The notes below the pieces were generated by a model that ran no database searches, was not told the origin of the DNA, and saw only the letters and a list, made by a program, of their open reading frames with translations. This document shows, in pieces, positions 24,198 through 35,495 of a stretch of DNA of 64,000 bases (the stretch's first letter is position 1; every line of letters starts with the position of its first letter). The stretch is taken from assembly GCA_930633495.1 (NCBI GenBank), contig CAKNFJ010000002.1, positions 124,001 to 188,000 on the forward strand, given 5' to 3'. The position numbers and the translations under genes are program-made. Origin of the DNA: Hyphomicrobiales bacterium (GTDB taxonomy: Bacteria > Pseudomonadota > Alphaproteobacteria > Rhizobiales > Beijerinckiaceae).

Positions 24198-27100
24198 TCA
24201 CATCACGTTGATGATGATCTCTTCACTGAAGACCAACTGTCCGCGGCGGTCCGATCCGTTCATCTTGTACCCGCGGTAGCGACCAGGCGTCACTCCAACG
24301 GCCACGGTTCCCGAGATCGTGCCCGTCGCCTGATCGTAGACCAGACCCGAAGGCAGGAAGCTCTTCACGAAGTCGCCGTTCGCTCCATCCTGGACGCTGG
24401 AAGTTCCAGCACTGAGGCTCGCGCCGAAGGTGAACGGCCCAAGCGGCGTCGTAGCCGTCGCCTGGATCGTGACCGGCTGCCCACGCACCGCGTCGGTCAT
24501 GGTCGGCACCTGAATCCGGGCGGCATCCGCGGCAACGACCTCGACGATGATCTCGTCAGAGAAAGTCAGCACATTGCGGACGTCCCTGACTGAGACCTTG
24601 TAGCCGCGGTATCGGCCAGGGGCCACATTCACCTGGATCGTTCCCGTGATCGAGCCGTCCGTCGGGTTGTACACGAGCCCGCCCGGAAGGGTGCCCTTGT
24701 TGAAGTCTCCCGCCTGACCGTCGGCCACCGGCGCGGTGCCTGCGCTGAGGGAACTGTTCCAGGTGATCGTGCCGAAGCCGTTTTCGACCGTTGGAACCAG
24801 CGACACGGCCTCACCAGGCCTCACCGTGACATAGGTTGGCACCTTCACGGTGAGCGCTGGGCGCTGCAGGACACGGATCAGGATTTCGTCCGTGCAAGCT
24901 GCCCGATTAATGCTGTCGGTCGCGCAGATGCGATATCCGCGATAGTTCCCCTCCGGCGCTTGCGCCGACAGAGTTCCAGTCAGTGACCCGGCGCTGTAGC
25001 TCAGCCCCGTTGGGAGGGACGTCTGCTTGATCGTGCCAATGCCATCAGTTTGGGTGTAGTTGGCAGTCGTCGAAATCGCGCTGTCCCACGTCACCGAGCC
25101 GAAGTTGCCCGAGATGGTCGGTCGAACATCGACGCTGTCTCCCGCCGTGATCTCCAGCAGCGACGGCGCCTTCAGCGTGAAGGGCTCCATCTCCGCGATG
25201 CGAATGATGATCTCCTGGGTCATGCCGCGATAGGTGGCGCCCTGGCTATCATTCGCCGCGATTTTGTAACCTCGGAAATTGCCGATGACGGTTGGCGTTC
25301 CGGAGATGGTTCCGGTGCTGGTATCGAAGCTCAGCCCAGACGGCAGCGTGGTCAGCATCTGATCGTCGTTGCTGGCCGCGCTTGGTGAGGTCTGCTGGGT
25401 GAAAAGCTGCCAGCTTACCGGGCCGACCGCATTGCTGACGGACGGAGTGACGCTGAGGGACTGGCGCCGCGTCCCGTCGATGTAAGGCGTCATCTCGACG
25501 GTCACCAAAGGACGATCAGCGATTTTGAAGGTCACCTCGTCGGCACAAGCCTGCCCTGCCGCCGTGGGCCCGCAGACCTTATACCCGTGCCAGTTGCCGC
25601 CAGCCGTCTGCTGAATGCGAGCCGCGCTGAACCTGCCGGTAGTCGTGTCGAAGCTGACGCCGCTCGGCAACGCGCTGCTATAGTATTCCTTCCCGCCCGT
25701 CAGGGACGGGATAGGGCCGTAGGTCAGGGTATAGGGACCCGTCACCGAAGCCGCGCCGGAAAGGACCGGAATGACGTCGAGGGGTTCGTTCGCGGTCGCC
25801 ACGATGGTGTTGTTCGTCCCGTAGGCGAGCTTCGGCGCCGAACTCGCGGCGGCACCAGCGAGCTTGAAGTTCCTCGCTGACACGGTGTTGTCGACGCTCG
25901 TTCCGTTAACCGAGCGGGTTTCTCTCAACTGCACAAAGTAGACGCCGGTGCCATAGGTCGCGACCGTAGGCGTGCCGGAAATGCGACCTGTTTGCGGGTT
26001 AAAGGACAGCCCCGCGGCCAGATATGTCGTTCCGTTGGAGGCAGCCCAGGTTGACCCGGTGAAGTAGTACAGCGTGTAGGCCGTTCCGCCTTCGACGTTC
26101 GAAACGACTGGATCAATCGTCAGCGGTTGGCCGATCACCCAGTCCGTTCGCTCCGGATAGGCCACCGAAGGCATGTCCCAATTCGCGATCGCGATCGAGA
26201 ACGCGTTCGAATAGAAGGTCTGGACGATCCCGTTCCGGTTTTCCGTGAAGATGTAGCGGTAGAGCGCGTTGGGAGTGGTCGTCGTGACGGGGGTCCCAGT
26301 GATGACGCCCGTAGCGGCGTTCATCGTGAGGCCCTGCGGCAGGGTCGCAGTTGTGTAGTAGCTTCCGTTGAACCCCTGAAGCTGCACAGGGTTCAACGTC
26401 CCCACAACGCCGGTGATCGTCGGCGTGATCGTCGCCGGAACGCCACGACGAATCTGAACAGTCTGATCGACTGTGGCAGCCGGCTTCGCCCAGTCCGCGA
26501 CCGTGATCACCATCTGGTTCGAGTAGATCTGGATGCTCTGGCCGTTCCGAGTCTCGGTCGCGTAGAGGCGGTAAGACTGGAAGAAGGGGGCTGCACCAAT
26601 CGGAGTGCCTCCGAAGGCGCCGGTGGCGCTCGACCAGGTCATGCCCTGAACGACGCTTCCGCTACCAATATTCGTCGTGGAGGTTCCAGAGAGACCGTAA
26701 AGGTACCAGTTCGCAATCGGGCCGGAAACACCCTGAAGGGTGGGGACAATCTCGATGGGCTGCCCACGGGCCACCGTCACATTCGACGGCAAAATGATCT
26801 TGCCGGTTTCCCAGTTCTGGATCGAAAGCGTGAACTGGTTCGACAACGCGGCCACGGACCGGGAGTCGACCGCGTAGATCGCGAATGTCGTCGCCGGCAC
26901 GCTCTGGACGGAGGTGGTGCCGCTGATCGTACCGTTGGCGGGGTTGAAGGTGATGCCCGCTGGAAGATGGGATGCGGTCGCCCCGACGAGGCTTCCGCTC
27001 TGGGCAACGTACAACGCGTAGGTCGTCGCACCGACATTGCCGGTGATGGTCGGCGCCATCGAGAACGCTTGTCCGCGCTGGATGTCGAACTTCGACGCCG

Positions 27101-30100
27101 TCGAGACCTTCATCGGCTCCCAGGCTTCGACCACAATGGTGAACTGGTTACTGGTTGCCGTCACGGCCGAAGGGGATCGATTATCGACTGCAACGATCCG
27201 GTACGCAGGCTGGACTGAATTCGTCGTCGGTGCGCCGGAGATCGTTCCGGTCGTCGCATTGAACGTCAGACCCGCCGGAAGGGCCGACGCAGGGGCGTTG
27301 TTCCAGTAGGTGCTCAGATACTGAAGGGTGAAGCTCTGAGAGGCGCCGGTGGCCCCTGTCAGAGTAGGAGCGACGGAAACCGACGCACCCTGCTTCGTGT
27401 AGACGATCGACGGCATCGCCACCGAGAACGAGGCGGAATCCGCCGTGACCGCGATCGCGAACGAGCGCGAGGTCGCCGTAAGGCCGTCCCCGTCACGCAC
27501 AAGCAGACGGATCTCGGAGCCGGTCCCGACGGTGGTCGGGGTGCCGGAAATCACTCCAGTGCCGTTGTTGAAAGTGAGACCGGCGGGCAGGGTTCCAATG
27601 ACTTCCCAGACCAGGGTGGGAACCGCATTGGTCACGGTCGGCGTGAAGGAGAACGCCTTGCCGGCCACTGCGGAGAGTGCCGAGATCGATGCGATCTGCG
27701 GAGCAGCGCCCACGGTGATCGTGTAGCTGACGTCCTTCGAGGCACCGGTGGCGTCCGTAGCGCGAAGCTTCACGAGGAAGCTGCCCGCCTGTCCTGGCGT
27801 ACCTGTGATGTAGCCGTTTGCCGCATTCAGGTTGAGACCTGACGGGAACGGACCCTGGATCAGGCTCCACGTCACGGTCCCGCTGGCGCCCGTCGCAATC
27901 GCGTTGGCGAGATAGACCTTGCCGATGCGATTGTTGGAGCTGACCTCGGTGACGGCCGCATCGAGGCCATCCTGAACCGTGATGGTGATCGTTTGGGTAT
28001 TCGCCGTCTTCGAGGAATCAGAGACGCGCAGCGCAAGCTGATAATTGCCATTCACCGTCGGAGCGCCATAGAGCGCGCCAGTAGTTTCATTGATGGCAAC
28101 ACCCGCAGGGAGCGCGCCGGAAATGACCGACCACATCACGCCGCCGATCGTGTTCTGCGACGTCGGGCGGATGTCGAGCTGCGCATTACGGCGGACCGTG
28201 TAGGCGTTGGCATCGAACGACGCCGTCGGGATCACGCGGTCGGAGACCGTGAGGGTCAGCTCCGGTGTGCTGGCCGACTGATAGTTATAGGTCGCCTGGA
28301 TGCTGAAAGAGCTTGCACCGACCGCGAGCACCGTGGGCGTGCCGGACACGACACCGGTGATGGCGTCGAACGACAAGCCCTGTGGCAGGCGGCCCGAGAT
28401 CACCCAAGAAGCGTATTGGCCGACAGTCTGGTTCTGCAGGTAGGCCACAGGAGCCAGCCGGAAGGGCTGGCCGACCGTAGCGGTGAAGGCCGTGGCGCCG
28501 GCGTCGACGACGAAGGCGTTCTCGCTGACGATGAGCGAGAGCTGCGCCTCTGCCACCGCGCCGTCGCTGTCCGTCAGGCGAACGGTGATGAGCGTGGGAG
28601 CATTCGCAGTCGGGCCGGTTGGCACACCAGTGATCGCGCCCGACGACGTGTTGAAGTTCAGCCCCGCCGGCAGGGTGCCGTTGAGCGTGAAAGTCGGCGC
28701 TCCAAGGAGGTTCTGCGTGGTCGGAACGATGTTGCTGTTCACAGCCGGGCGAATGACCGCCGACTGATAGACCAGCGACGGGCCGACCTGGACATCGAGC
28801 GTGTGCGTGAGCGTTGCGGCCGCATTCTCGCTGTCGACCACTTTCACGACCGGCGCATAGCTGCCGAACTGCGTCGGAGTGCCCGAGATCTTGCCGGTGG
28901 AGTCGATCGTCACGCCCGGAGGCAGTGCGTTCGACGAAATCGACCAAGTCACCCCGCCGACCGCGTTGGCGACAGCCAACTGTGTCGTCGATGCAAGACC
29001 CTTGCGCCATTTCGGAGCCGCCGAGGCGACCGAGATCACGTTCGGCTGAGCGACCGCCAGCACGAAGGTCTCGGACGAACCCGAGATCGACGTCGCTGTG
29101 TTGAGCGCGTTGATCTTGAGCGACCCAGAAGTGACCGCCGTCGTCGGGGTGCCGGTGATGGAGCCGTTTGCGGCCGTGAACGTCAGGCCGGCCGGAAGCG
29201 TCCCGGTCAAGGACCAGGTGACCGTCGAGATGTTCGTGGTCGGGACCAGGGTGAAGGGCTTGCCGACCTTCGCGGTCGGGATCTCACCGAGGAACACGTC
29301 AGGCGCGTTCGAAACAGCGATACGGATGTCCGCCGAGGTCGCGACGTAGCCGTCGGTGTCTCGCGCCTGAACCCGGACGATGGACGTTCCGTTGACCGAG
29401 GCAGAGCCGCTGATCTGGCCGGTGCTGCCGTCCAGCGTGATACCAGCCGGCAAGGTCCCGCTGGAAACCGAGAACTGAAGCGCACCCAGGTTGTTGCGGA
29501 CCGTCGGGTTCAGCGTCAACGATTGGCCGGGAGTGATCGGCGAGTTCGCGGTGTAGCTGATGGTGGTGGCCGGCAGAACCGTGGCCGTGACCTCAGTCGA
29601 AGCCGTCCGGCTGTCCTGCGAGTCCTTGACGGTCAGGGCGTAGACCCAATTGCCGCTGGCTCCCGCCTGCGGCGTGACAACCATCGCGCCGGTCGCGGAA
29701 TTGATGCTGTACGGGCGAGGATTCCCGCTGACATTCGCAATCGACCAGATCGGCGTCCCGCTGATACCAACGGCGGTCGGCGCCTGCGTCGTGAAGGAAA
29801 CGCCAGCGCGCGTGGTGTAGGTCGGCTGCGCAGTGGTGACCGCGAGACCCGAATTGACCGTGATCGAGAAGGGCGACGATGTCGTCGACCTGTTGTCGGT
29901 CGTATCGGTCAGCGTCAGCGTGAGGCCAGGGAAAGTCGCAAGCGTCGCATAGCCCGTTGGCGTGCCCAGCAGGCGACCGGTAGCGGGGTTCAGCGAAACG
30001 CCGTTTGGCAGGTTCCCGCTGATCGTCCAGTAGCCCGCGTTCGGGTAGAACAGGTTGCCGCCTGTAGGCGCGAGAGCGTTGCTCTCAACTGCAGTCTCGT

Positions 30101-33100
30101 TGCGAAGCGTGACGTTGCCGACATTGCCGATCGACGGGTTCGGCATCACACCGAATGTGAAGGACGCGGTCGCCCTCGCATAGTCAGAGGTATCGGTCGC
30201 CGTCAGGGTCGCGATCGTCGGCGAAACGCTGGTCGACGGCACGCCGCGAATTTGACCGTTGGCGGGATCGAGGCTGAGACCCTGCGGCAGCGCGCCGTTG
30301 GTCAGCGCCAGCGAGAAGGTCACCGTCGGCCCGGCCTGGCCGATGATCGTCGGCTGACCGAGGTCGATGAACGAGCCGATGCGGGCGAAGTAGGAGTTGC
30401 CCAGGCCTGTGATCGAGAACTGCGGTCCGATGGTCAGCGAAACGAGTGGAGAGTCAGCGACCGACTGGTCGTTGCTGTCCGTCACCCGAATCATGAAGAA
30501 CGACGAGCCAGGCGCGGTCGGCGTGCCGGTGATGCGGCCGGTGGAGTTGTCGAAGGTGAGACCCGCAGGCAGCTGATCGCTGCCTGGCTGGAACACCAGA
30601 GACCACGTCGGCGTGCCAGCCAGGCCGGTTGCAGTCGCGGTCACGGAGACCGCGTCGCCGACGCGCTTCTTCACTGTGTCCGTCGAGACGGTGACGGTCG
30701 GCTGGTTGTAGACCGTCAGCGTGAACGGAGCGGACGAGGCAACCTTGCCGGTCGTGTCCGAAACGATCAGCGTCAGTCCGCTGCTAGTCGTGATCTCATT
30801 CGGCGTGCCGGTCAGAACGCCCGTGGCGGCGTTCAGCGAGACCCAGGCCGGAGGATTGGAACCCTGACCCCACGACCAGTTCGAAGCGCCAACCGCATTG
30901 ACGGCGGTGGGGCGAGCGCTGGTGAAGGCCGTACCGTTGCGAGCGAGGAAGCTGGTGGGGAGATTGGCGACGCCAAGTCGGCCGATCACCTGCAACGACA
31001 GCGTGAGCTCGTTGGACTTCTCCTGGTCAACCGAGTCGGTTGCCGTGAGCGTGAGCGGTCCGACCGTCGTCAGATCCACCGGCGCCAAACCGGTGATGGT
31101 GCCCGTGCCCGGGTTGAAGGTTGCCCAGCCCGGAAGGGTTGCGCCGGTGAGAGTCCAGGTCAGGGTTCCGCGCTGGCCGGAAACCGACGGAGCGTTGCTC
31201 GCGAAGGTGTCTTCGGCGTGAACCTGGACCGTGCTCGGACCGGCGATAGTAAGCTTTCCGGCGATCTGGACGGTCAGCGGGACCGCGAGGGTCGCCTGGT
31301 CGCTCTTGTCGCGAACGATGAGGTTTGCGGTGAACCCACCTGCATTGCTCGGCGTACCACCAAGGGCGCCGTTCGCGCCGTTCAGCGTCATCCCAGGGAC
31401 GAGGCTGGCTTGCGGTGCGAGCGACCAGACCAGCTCTCCGAGAGAGCCGTTGATGGTCACTGGAGCCATGCTGAAGGCGCGCTCGACACGTCCTCCGTAG
31501 CTCGGCGCCTTGTTCGCGACCGATAGGCCAGGAGTAGCCGAGATCGTGAAGTTCGGGCTGGTGCTAACCGCGCCATCCGCCTCGGTCACCTTGAGCGAAA
31601 GGGTCCAATCGCCAGTCGCCTCAGGCGTGCCGGTGATCGCGCCCGTCGACGGATTGAGCAGAGCCCACGCCGGGAGCGTGCCGGTGTTGACGCTCCAGCT
31701 CGTCGTCGTGACGGCGCCAGTGACGGTGGGCTCGAAGGTGAGCGGAGCGCCGACGCGGACGGACTTGTTCGCAACCGCGATCTGCGCCGAATTCTTCGTG
31801 TCGATCGTGATCGGCGTAACCGTCGCCGAACCGCCGGCGGAATCCGTCAGGCGGAGAATGACCGTGTGATTGGACGCAGCGGTTGGCGTGCCGGAGAACA
31901 CGCCCGTGGTCGTGTCGAGGGTCGCCCAACTCGGGAGGGTCCCCGAGTCGATCGACCAGCTGATGGTGCCCTTCGCGTTGAAGACCTGCGGGGCCTCCGA
32001 TGTGAAGGCGACACCGATGCGCGGGGTGTAGTTCGAGGGAGTCGCCGCGGACAGGCCGGAACTGATGACGATCGAGAACGGCGTCGAGGTGGCGACACCG
32101 CCTGCGGCATCGGTCATGCGAAGCGAGATGCCAGAGATCGTTTCGATCGCGGTCGGGCGACCGCTGATGGCTCCGGTCGAGGTGCTCAGCGTCGCCCAGC
32201 TCGGAAGCGTCCCGGAGGCGAGCGTCCAGGTCTGCGGAGCAACGGCATTGGTGACCGACGGAGTGGCGGCGAATGCGGCGTCGCGCGCGCCTGGGTACTC
32301 GGAGGCAACCGTGATCTGGGGGTCGCCGAGTACCGTAATGCTGAAAGCGCTCGTCTGGGCAGTGGCCCGATCGTAGCTGTCCGTGACCGTCAGGATGAGG
32401 TTGGTCGCCGAGACTGAGCTCGACAGATTGCCCGAGATCACGCCGTTCGCCGGGTTGAGCGTCAGGCCGGCCGGCAGTGTGCCGGAGGTGATCGCGAAAG
32501 TCGGTGAGCCGAGCACGCCGGCGAGCACCGGCGCCGGGGTCGCGATCGGGCTGTTGATGTGGAAGCTCAAGGACGAATCCAACGTCGCCGTCAGCGTCGG
32601 GCGCTTAACCGTCAGCTTGAAAGGCGTCGTTTGGGCGTTCGTTCCGTTCTCATCGGTTACACGCAGGCGCAGTCCCGCCGTCTCGGCGAGGGAGCTCGGC
32701 GTGCCGCTGATGCGCCCGGTTGAGGTATCGAGCGTAGCCCAAGCGGGCAGCGTCCCGGCTGCGAGCGACCAGGCGACCGTGCCCTGGGCACCTCGAACCG
32801 TCGGGGCTGGCGCGTTGAACGGGACATTGAAATAAGCGATCAGCTCTTCACTGAACGGCTCCATCGTCAATGGCGAAGGACCAACCGTGATGGTGAACGG
32901 CTTGGTCGAGGTCGTTGCGCCGCTCGAATCCTGTCCAGACACGACCAGGCCCGAGAAGGTGCCCACAGTCGTCGGTAGGCCCATGATCGTGCCGCTCTGC
33001 GTAAGCAGTGCGAGGCCCGCTGGCAGATTTCCCGCGCTGATCGACCAGGACGAGGTTCCCTTGGCCCCAACGACAGTCGGCGAGGCGCTGAAGGTGCTTC

Positions 33101-35495
33101 CCTGCGTCGCCGTGAGGTTCGCAGCCATCGTTGCCGAGAAGACGGGCTTGTCGACGACGGAGATGGTGAAAGGTGCGCTGCGTCCCGAACGTCCGAAGCG
33201 GTCCGTAACGAACAGGCTGATCTCGCCGCTGATGCCGGCCGCCGGCGGCGTGCCGCTGATGGCGCCCGTCGAGGTGTTCAATGTCGCCCACGAAGGCAGC
33301 TCGCCGGAGTCGAGCTTCCACGTCAGCGGAGCAAATGCGTTGGTCAGCTGCGGGGTCGCGGAGAACTCCTGGCCGGTCGTTGCGGTGCGCGACGACATAG
33401 CGACCGTAGGGCTTGTATTCGAGGCCCCAACCGAGATGGTGAAGTTGTTGGAGACACCGGAGCGGCCAGCCTGGTCCGTGACGAGGATGCTCAGGCCAGG
33501 CAGGTCGCCCGACACGGTCGGCATGCCAATGAAGCGGCCGGTCTGGCTGTCGAAGGTGAGGCCCTCGGGAACGCGACCAGAGACGATCGAGTAAATCGGT
33601 TCAGCGCCCGTGCCGGTCACGGTCGGGGCGGCCGTCGTGGTTTCTTCCGCGACGCGCACAGAAACCGTCTCAGGCATCGTCACCGTCACAGGCGACGAAG
33701 GCGTGATATTGATCGCGAAGGTGTTCGACGAAGCCTGGGCGCCGTTGCTGCTGTCGGTGGCGCGAAGCGAGAGGCCCGGAACCGTGCCGACGGCGGTCGG
33801 CGTTCCGACCAGTGCACCAGTTTCAGCATCAATCTGGAGCCAGCTCGGGAGAGAGCCGTTGACCGCCCAGGAAACCGTCCCCTTCGCACCGCTCACCGTC
33901 GGGGTGTAACGGAAGAACTGAGTTGTCGATGCAGGCAGCGTTTCCGGGATATCCGAGACTGCAAACGGCACCGGCTCTTCGGTCGGACGGACGTTGATGT
34001 TGAACAGGCGCGAGCTGGCCTGGATACCATCATGCGAGTCACGGACCTGGACAGAGGTCTGCATGTTGCCGACCACCGTCGGCGTACCAGAGATCACACC
34101 GGTCGTGGCATCGATGGACAGGCCGGGCGGCAGGCTGCCACCGACGCTCCACGTACCGGTGCCGACGAGGCCGTCAACTAGCGGAGCAGAGGCGGTGAAC
34201 GGCTGCCCCAGGCGCGCGGCGGGGATCGAGGGCTCAGTGACCGAGAGGCCCTTGAGAATGTTGATCGTCGTCGGAGCGGAAGTCGCGTTCGCGCCGTCGA
34301 AGAGATCGACCACGCTGAACGTGATGTCCGGGTAAGAGGCCAGCACACCGACGTCACCGAAGAGCGTGCCGGATTCATGACTAAATTCGTAGCCCGGGAT
34401 CGAGCGCGACAACGACCAGTAACCGCCGGCGAGCAGATTATTGCCCTGAGGACGGACCATCAGTTTGGCGTTCTGGCCCCGACGGAAATTGTAGATGCTG
34501 CTCACCGCGATCGTCGGCGCTTCGCCGACGGTGAAGGAGACCGGCGGCGAGATCGTCGAGGCACCAGTGGTGTTGTCGACGACCTTGAGCGCGACGTTGT
34601 CGTACTTGCCGGCGGCGGAGGCCGATCCCGAGATGACGCCAGTCGCGCCGTTCAAGGTCAGTCCGGCCGGGAGCGGCGAGCCTTCCTCAGAAACCGACCA
34701 GCGATAAGGGCCCGGGGTGCCGCTCGCATTCGGGCGCACTTCATTGATGACGCGAGCCAGACGCGCGGGAACCTTGCTCGGCAGGCCCGTGATCAGGATG
34801 GTCGAGGTAACCGAGATCATGAACTCGGCGGACGAGCCGGTGGCTCCGTCAGCGTCGGTGACTGTAAGGCGCAGGCCCGGATAGGTGCCCTGCTGCCGCG
34901 GGGTTCCGAAGATCGAGCCGGTGTTCGGATTCAGGCTGAGGCCGAGTGGAAGCTGACCAGCGATCGACCAGCTCTGGGAGCCAAAGACCGGGCGAGCAGT
35001 GGGGTTGATGGTGACCGCATCGCCGGTCTTTGCGGTGTAGTTCGGCAGAACGGTGACAGTCGGGACCGGCTGAACGTCGATGATCAGCGACGGGCTCTCA
35101 CCGGTCTTGCCGCTGGCATCGACACCCTTGAAGCGCGCGGCCGGCGAGTTCTGGATCTGAGACGGAACGCCTGCGATCAGACCCGTCGATGGATTGAAGG
35201 TCAGGCCCGCTGGAAGCGCTGTGCCAATGCTGCTCCACGCGATCTCGCCGGTGCCATTCTGCGCGGTCAGCTGCAGCGAGAAAGGGACGCCGAGCCGTGC
35301 GCGGACCTGGACCGGAAGATAGATTGCGAGATCGCCGGTGCCGCGTACTGGCCCCTCTTCGCCTGGGGTCCCGGGGTTCGTCGGGGTCGCGACGCTCGAC
35401 ACGGTGTGCCGGAAATAGAACGCCTGCTGGGCGAAAGCGCCCTGCGGAAGCGCGATCGAGACGGCCAGGACGGCACTGATGATACGGCGAAGCAT
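24198..35495 (-). CDS. giant secreted putative-Ig (He_PIG) repeat protein, copy 1
   Basis: About 3,765 residues. The ATG at 35495 is chosen because a signal peptide follows it (MLRRIISAVLAVSIALPQGAFAQ). After a short linker (NPGTPGEEGPVRGTGDLAIY) the rest of the protein is 39 tandem beta-sandwich repeats of roughly 95 residues. Each carries a variant of LPxGLxxNxxTGxIxGTP, the He_PIG signature. Repeats from about 30 on are longer, and the last three share DEIIINV-type endings. No membrane anchor, LPXTG motif, autotransporter barrel or RTX nonapeptides are visible, so the secretion and attachment route is unknown. Such stalks usually serve adhesion or surface display, which is inference. A collinear paralog of identical length lies immediately upstream. 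Confidence 0.85.
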   Translation of the reverse strand: MLRRIISAVLAVSIALPQGAFAQQAFYFRHTVSSVATPTNPGTPGEEGPVRGTGDLAIYLPVQVRARLGVPFSLQLTAQNGTGEIAWSSIGTALPAGLTFNPSTGLIAGVPSQIQNSPAARFKGVDASGKTGESPSLIIDVQPVPTVTVLPNYTAKTGDAVTINPTARPVFGSQSWSIAGQLPLGLSLNPNTGSIFGTPRQQGTYPGLRLTVTDADGATGSSAEFMISVTSTILITGLPSKVPARLARVINEVRPNASGTPGPYRWSVSEEGSPLPAGLTLNGATGVISGSASAAGKYDNVALKVVDNTTGASTISPPVSFTVGEAPTIAVSSIYNFRRGQNAKLMVRPQGNNLLAGGYWSLSRSIPGYEFSHESGTLFGDVGVLASYPDITFSVVDLFDGANATSAPTTINILKGLSVTEPSIPAARLGQPFTASAPLVDGLVGTGTWSVGGSLPPGLSIDATTGVISGTPTVVGNMQTSVQVRDSHDGIQASSRLFNINVRPTEEPVPFAVSDIPETLPASTTQFFRYTPTVSGAKGTVSWAVNGSLPSWLQIDAETGALVGTPTAVGTVPGLSLRATDSSNGAQASSNTFAINITPSSPVTVTMPETVSVRVAEETTTAAPTVTGTGAEPIYSIVSGRVPEGLTFDSQTGRFIGMPTVSGDLPGLSILVTDQAGRSGVSNNFTISVGASNTSPTVAMSSRTATTGQEFSATPQLTNAFAPLTWKLDSGELPSWATLNTSTGAISGTPPAAGISGEISLFVTDRFGRSGRSAPFTISVVDKPVFSATMAANLTATQGSTFSASPTVVGAKGTSSWSISAGNLPAGLALLTQSGTIMGLPTTVGTFSGLVVSGQDSSGATTSTKPFTITVGPSPLTMEPFSEELIAYFNVPFNAPAPTVRGAQGTVAWSLAAGTLPAWATLDTSTGRISGTPSSLAETAGLRLRVTDENGTNAQTTPFKLTVKRPTLTATLDSSLSFHINSPIATPAPVLAGVLGSPTFAITSGTLPAGLTLNPANGVISGNLSSSVSATNLILTVTDSYDRATAQTSAFSITVLGDPQITVASEYPGARDAAFAATPSVTNAVAPQTWTLASGTLPSWATLSTSTGAISGRPTAIETISGISLRMTDAAGGVATSTPFSIVISSGLSAATPSNYTPRIGVAFTSEAPQVFNAKGTISWSIDSGTLPSWATLDTTTGVFSGTPTAASNHTVILRLTDSAGGSATVTPITIDTKNSAQIAVANKSVRVGAPLTFEPTVTGAVTTTSWSVNTGTLPAWALLNPSTGAITGTPEATGDWTLSLKVTEADGAVSTSPNFTISATPGLSVANKAPSYGGRVERAFSMAPVTINGSLGELVWSLAPQASLVPGMTLNGANGALGGTPSNAGGFTANLIVRDKSDQATLAVPLTVQIAGKLTIAGPSTVQVHAEDTFASNAPSVSGQRGTLTWTLTGATLPGWATFNPGTGTITGLAPVDLTTVGPLTLTATDSVDQEKSNELTLSLQVIGRLGVANLPTSFLARNGTAFTSARPTAVNAVGASNWSWGQGSNPPAWVSLNAATGVLTGTPNEITTSSGLTLIVSDTTGKVASSAPFTLTVYNQPTVTVSTDTVKKRVGDAVSVTATATGLAGTPTWSLVFQPGSDQLPAGLTFDNSTGRITGTPTAPGSSFFMIRVTDSNDQSVADSPLVSLTIGPQFSITGLGNSYFARIGSFIDLGQPTIIGQAGPTVTFSLALTNGALPQGLSLDPANGQIRGVPSTSVSPTIATLTATDTSDYARATASFTFGVMPNPSIGNVGNVTLRNETAVESNALAPTGGNLFYPNAGYWTISGNLPNGVSLNPATGRLLGTPTGYATLATFPGLTLTLTDTTDNRSTTSSPFSITVNSGLAVTTAQPTYTTRAGVSFTTQAPTAVGISGTPIWSIANVSGNPRPYSINSATGAMVVTPQAGASGNWVYALTVKDSQDSRTASTEVTATVLPATTISYTANSPITPGQSLTLNPTVRNNLGALQFSVSSGTLPAGITLDGSTGQISGSASVNGTSIVRVQARDTDGYVATSADIRIAVSNAPDVFLGEIPTAKVGKPFTLVPTTNISTVTWSLTGTLPAGLTFTAANGSITGTPTTAVTSGSLKINALNTATSISGSSETFVLAVAQPNVISVASAAPKWRKGLASTTQLAVANAVGGVTWSISSNALPPGVTIDSTGKISGTPTQFGSYAPVVKVVDSENAAATLTHTLDVQVGPSLVYQSAVIRPAVNSNIVPTTQNLLGAPTFTLNGTLPAGLNFNTSSGAITGVPTGPTANAPTLITVRLTDSDGAVAEAQLSLIVSENAFVVDAGATAFTATVGQPFRLAPVAYLQNQTVGQYASWVISGRLPQGLSFDAITGVVSGTPTVLAVGASSFSIQATYNYQSASTPELTLTVSDRVIPTASFDANAYTVRRNAQLDIRPTSQNTIGGVMWSVISGALPAGVAINETTGALYGAPTVNGNYQLALRVSDSSKTANTQTITITVQDGLDAAVTEVSSNNRIGKVYLANAIATGASGTVTWSLIQGPFPSGLNLNAANGYITGTPGQAGSFLVKLRATDATGASKDVSYTITVGAAPQIASISALSAVAGKAFSFTPTVTNAVPTLVWEVIGTLPAGLTFNNGTGVISGTPTTVGTGSEIRLLVRDGDGLTATSRSFAIAVTADSASFSVAMPSIVYTKQGASVSVAPTLTGATGASQSFTLQYLSTYWNNAPASALPAGLTFNATTGTISGAPTTNSVQPAYRIVAVDNRSPSAVTATSNQFTIVVEAWEPMKVSTASKFDIQRGQAFSMAPTITGNVGATTYALYVAQSGSLVGATASHLPAGITFNPANGTISGTTSVQSVPATTFAIYAVDSRSVAALSNQFTLSIQNWETGKIILPSNVTVARGQPIEIVPTLQGVSGPIANWYLYGLSGTSTTNIGSGSVVQGMTWSSATGAFGGTPIGAAPFFQSYRLYATETRNGQSIQIYSNQMVITVADWAKPAATVDQTVQIRRGVPATITPTITGVVGTLNPVQLQGFNGSYYTTATLPQGLTMNAATGVITGTPVTTTTPNALYRYIFTENRNGIVQTFYSNAFSIAIANWDMPSVAYPERTDWVIGQPLTIDPVVSNVEGGTAYTLYYFTGSTWAASNGTTYLAAGLSFNPQTGRISGTPTVATYGTGVYFVQLRETRSVNGTSVDNTVSARNFKLAGAAASSAPKLAYGTNNTIVATANEPLDVIPVLSGAASVTGPYTLTYGPIPSLTGGKEYYSSALPSGVSFDTTTGRFSAARIQQTAGGNWHGYKVCGPTAAGQACADEVTFKIADRPLVTVEMTPYIDGTRRQSLSVTPSVSNAVGPVSWQLFTQQTSPSAASNDDQMLTTLPSGLSFDTSTGTISGTPTVIGNFRGYKIAANDSQGATYRGMTQEIIIRIAEMEPFTLKAPSLLEITAGDSVDVRPTISGNFGSVTWDSAISTTANYTQTDGIGTIKQTSLPTGLSYSAGSLTGTLSAQAPEGNYRGYRICATDSINRAACTDEILIRVLQRPALTVKVPTYVTVRPGEAVSLVPTVENGFGTITWNSSLSAGTAPVADGQAGDFNKGTLPGGLVYNPTDGSITGTIQVNVAPGRYRGYKVSVRDVRNVLTFSDEIIVEVVAADAARIQVPTMTDAVRGQPVTIQATATTPLGPFTFGASLSAGTSSVQDGANGDFVKSFLPSGLVYDQATGTISGTVAVGVTPGRYRGYKMNGSDRRGQLVFSEEIIINVM

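Noticed and set aside
27993..31526. A 1,177-codon open frame on the plus strand
   Set aside because: It lies wholly antisense to giant gene 1. Its product is Arg/Gly/Asp-rich with shadow-like composition, as expected opposite a GC-rich repetitive gene.
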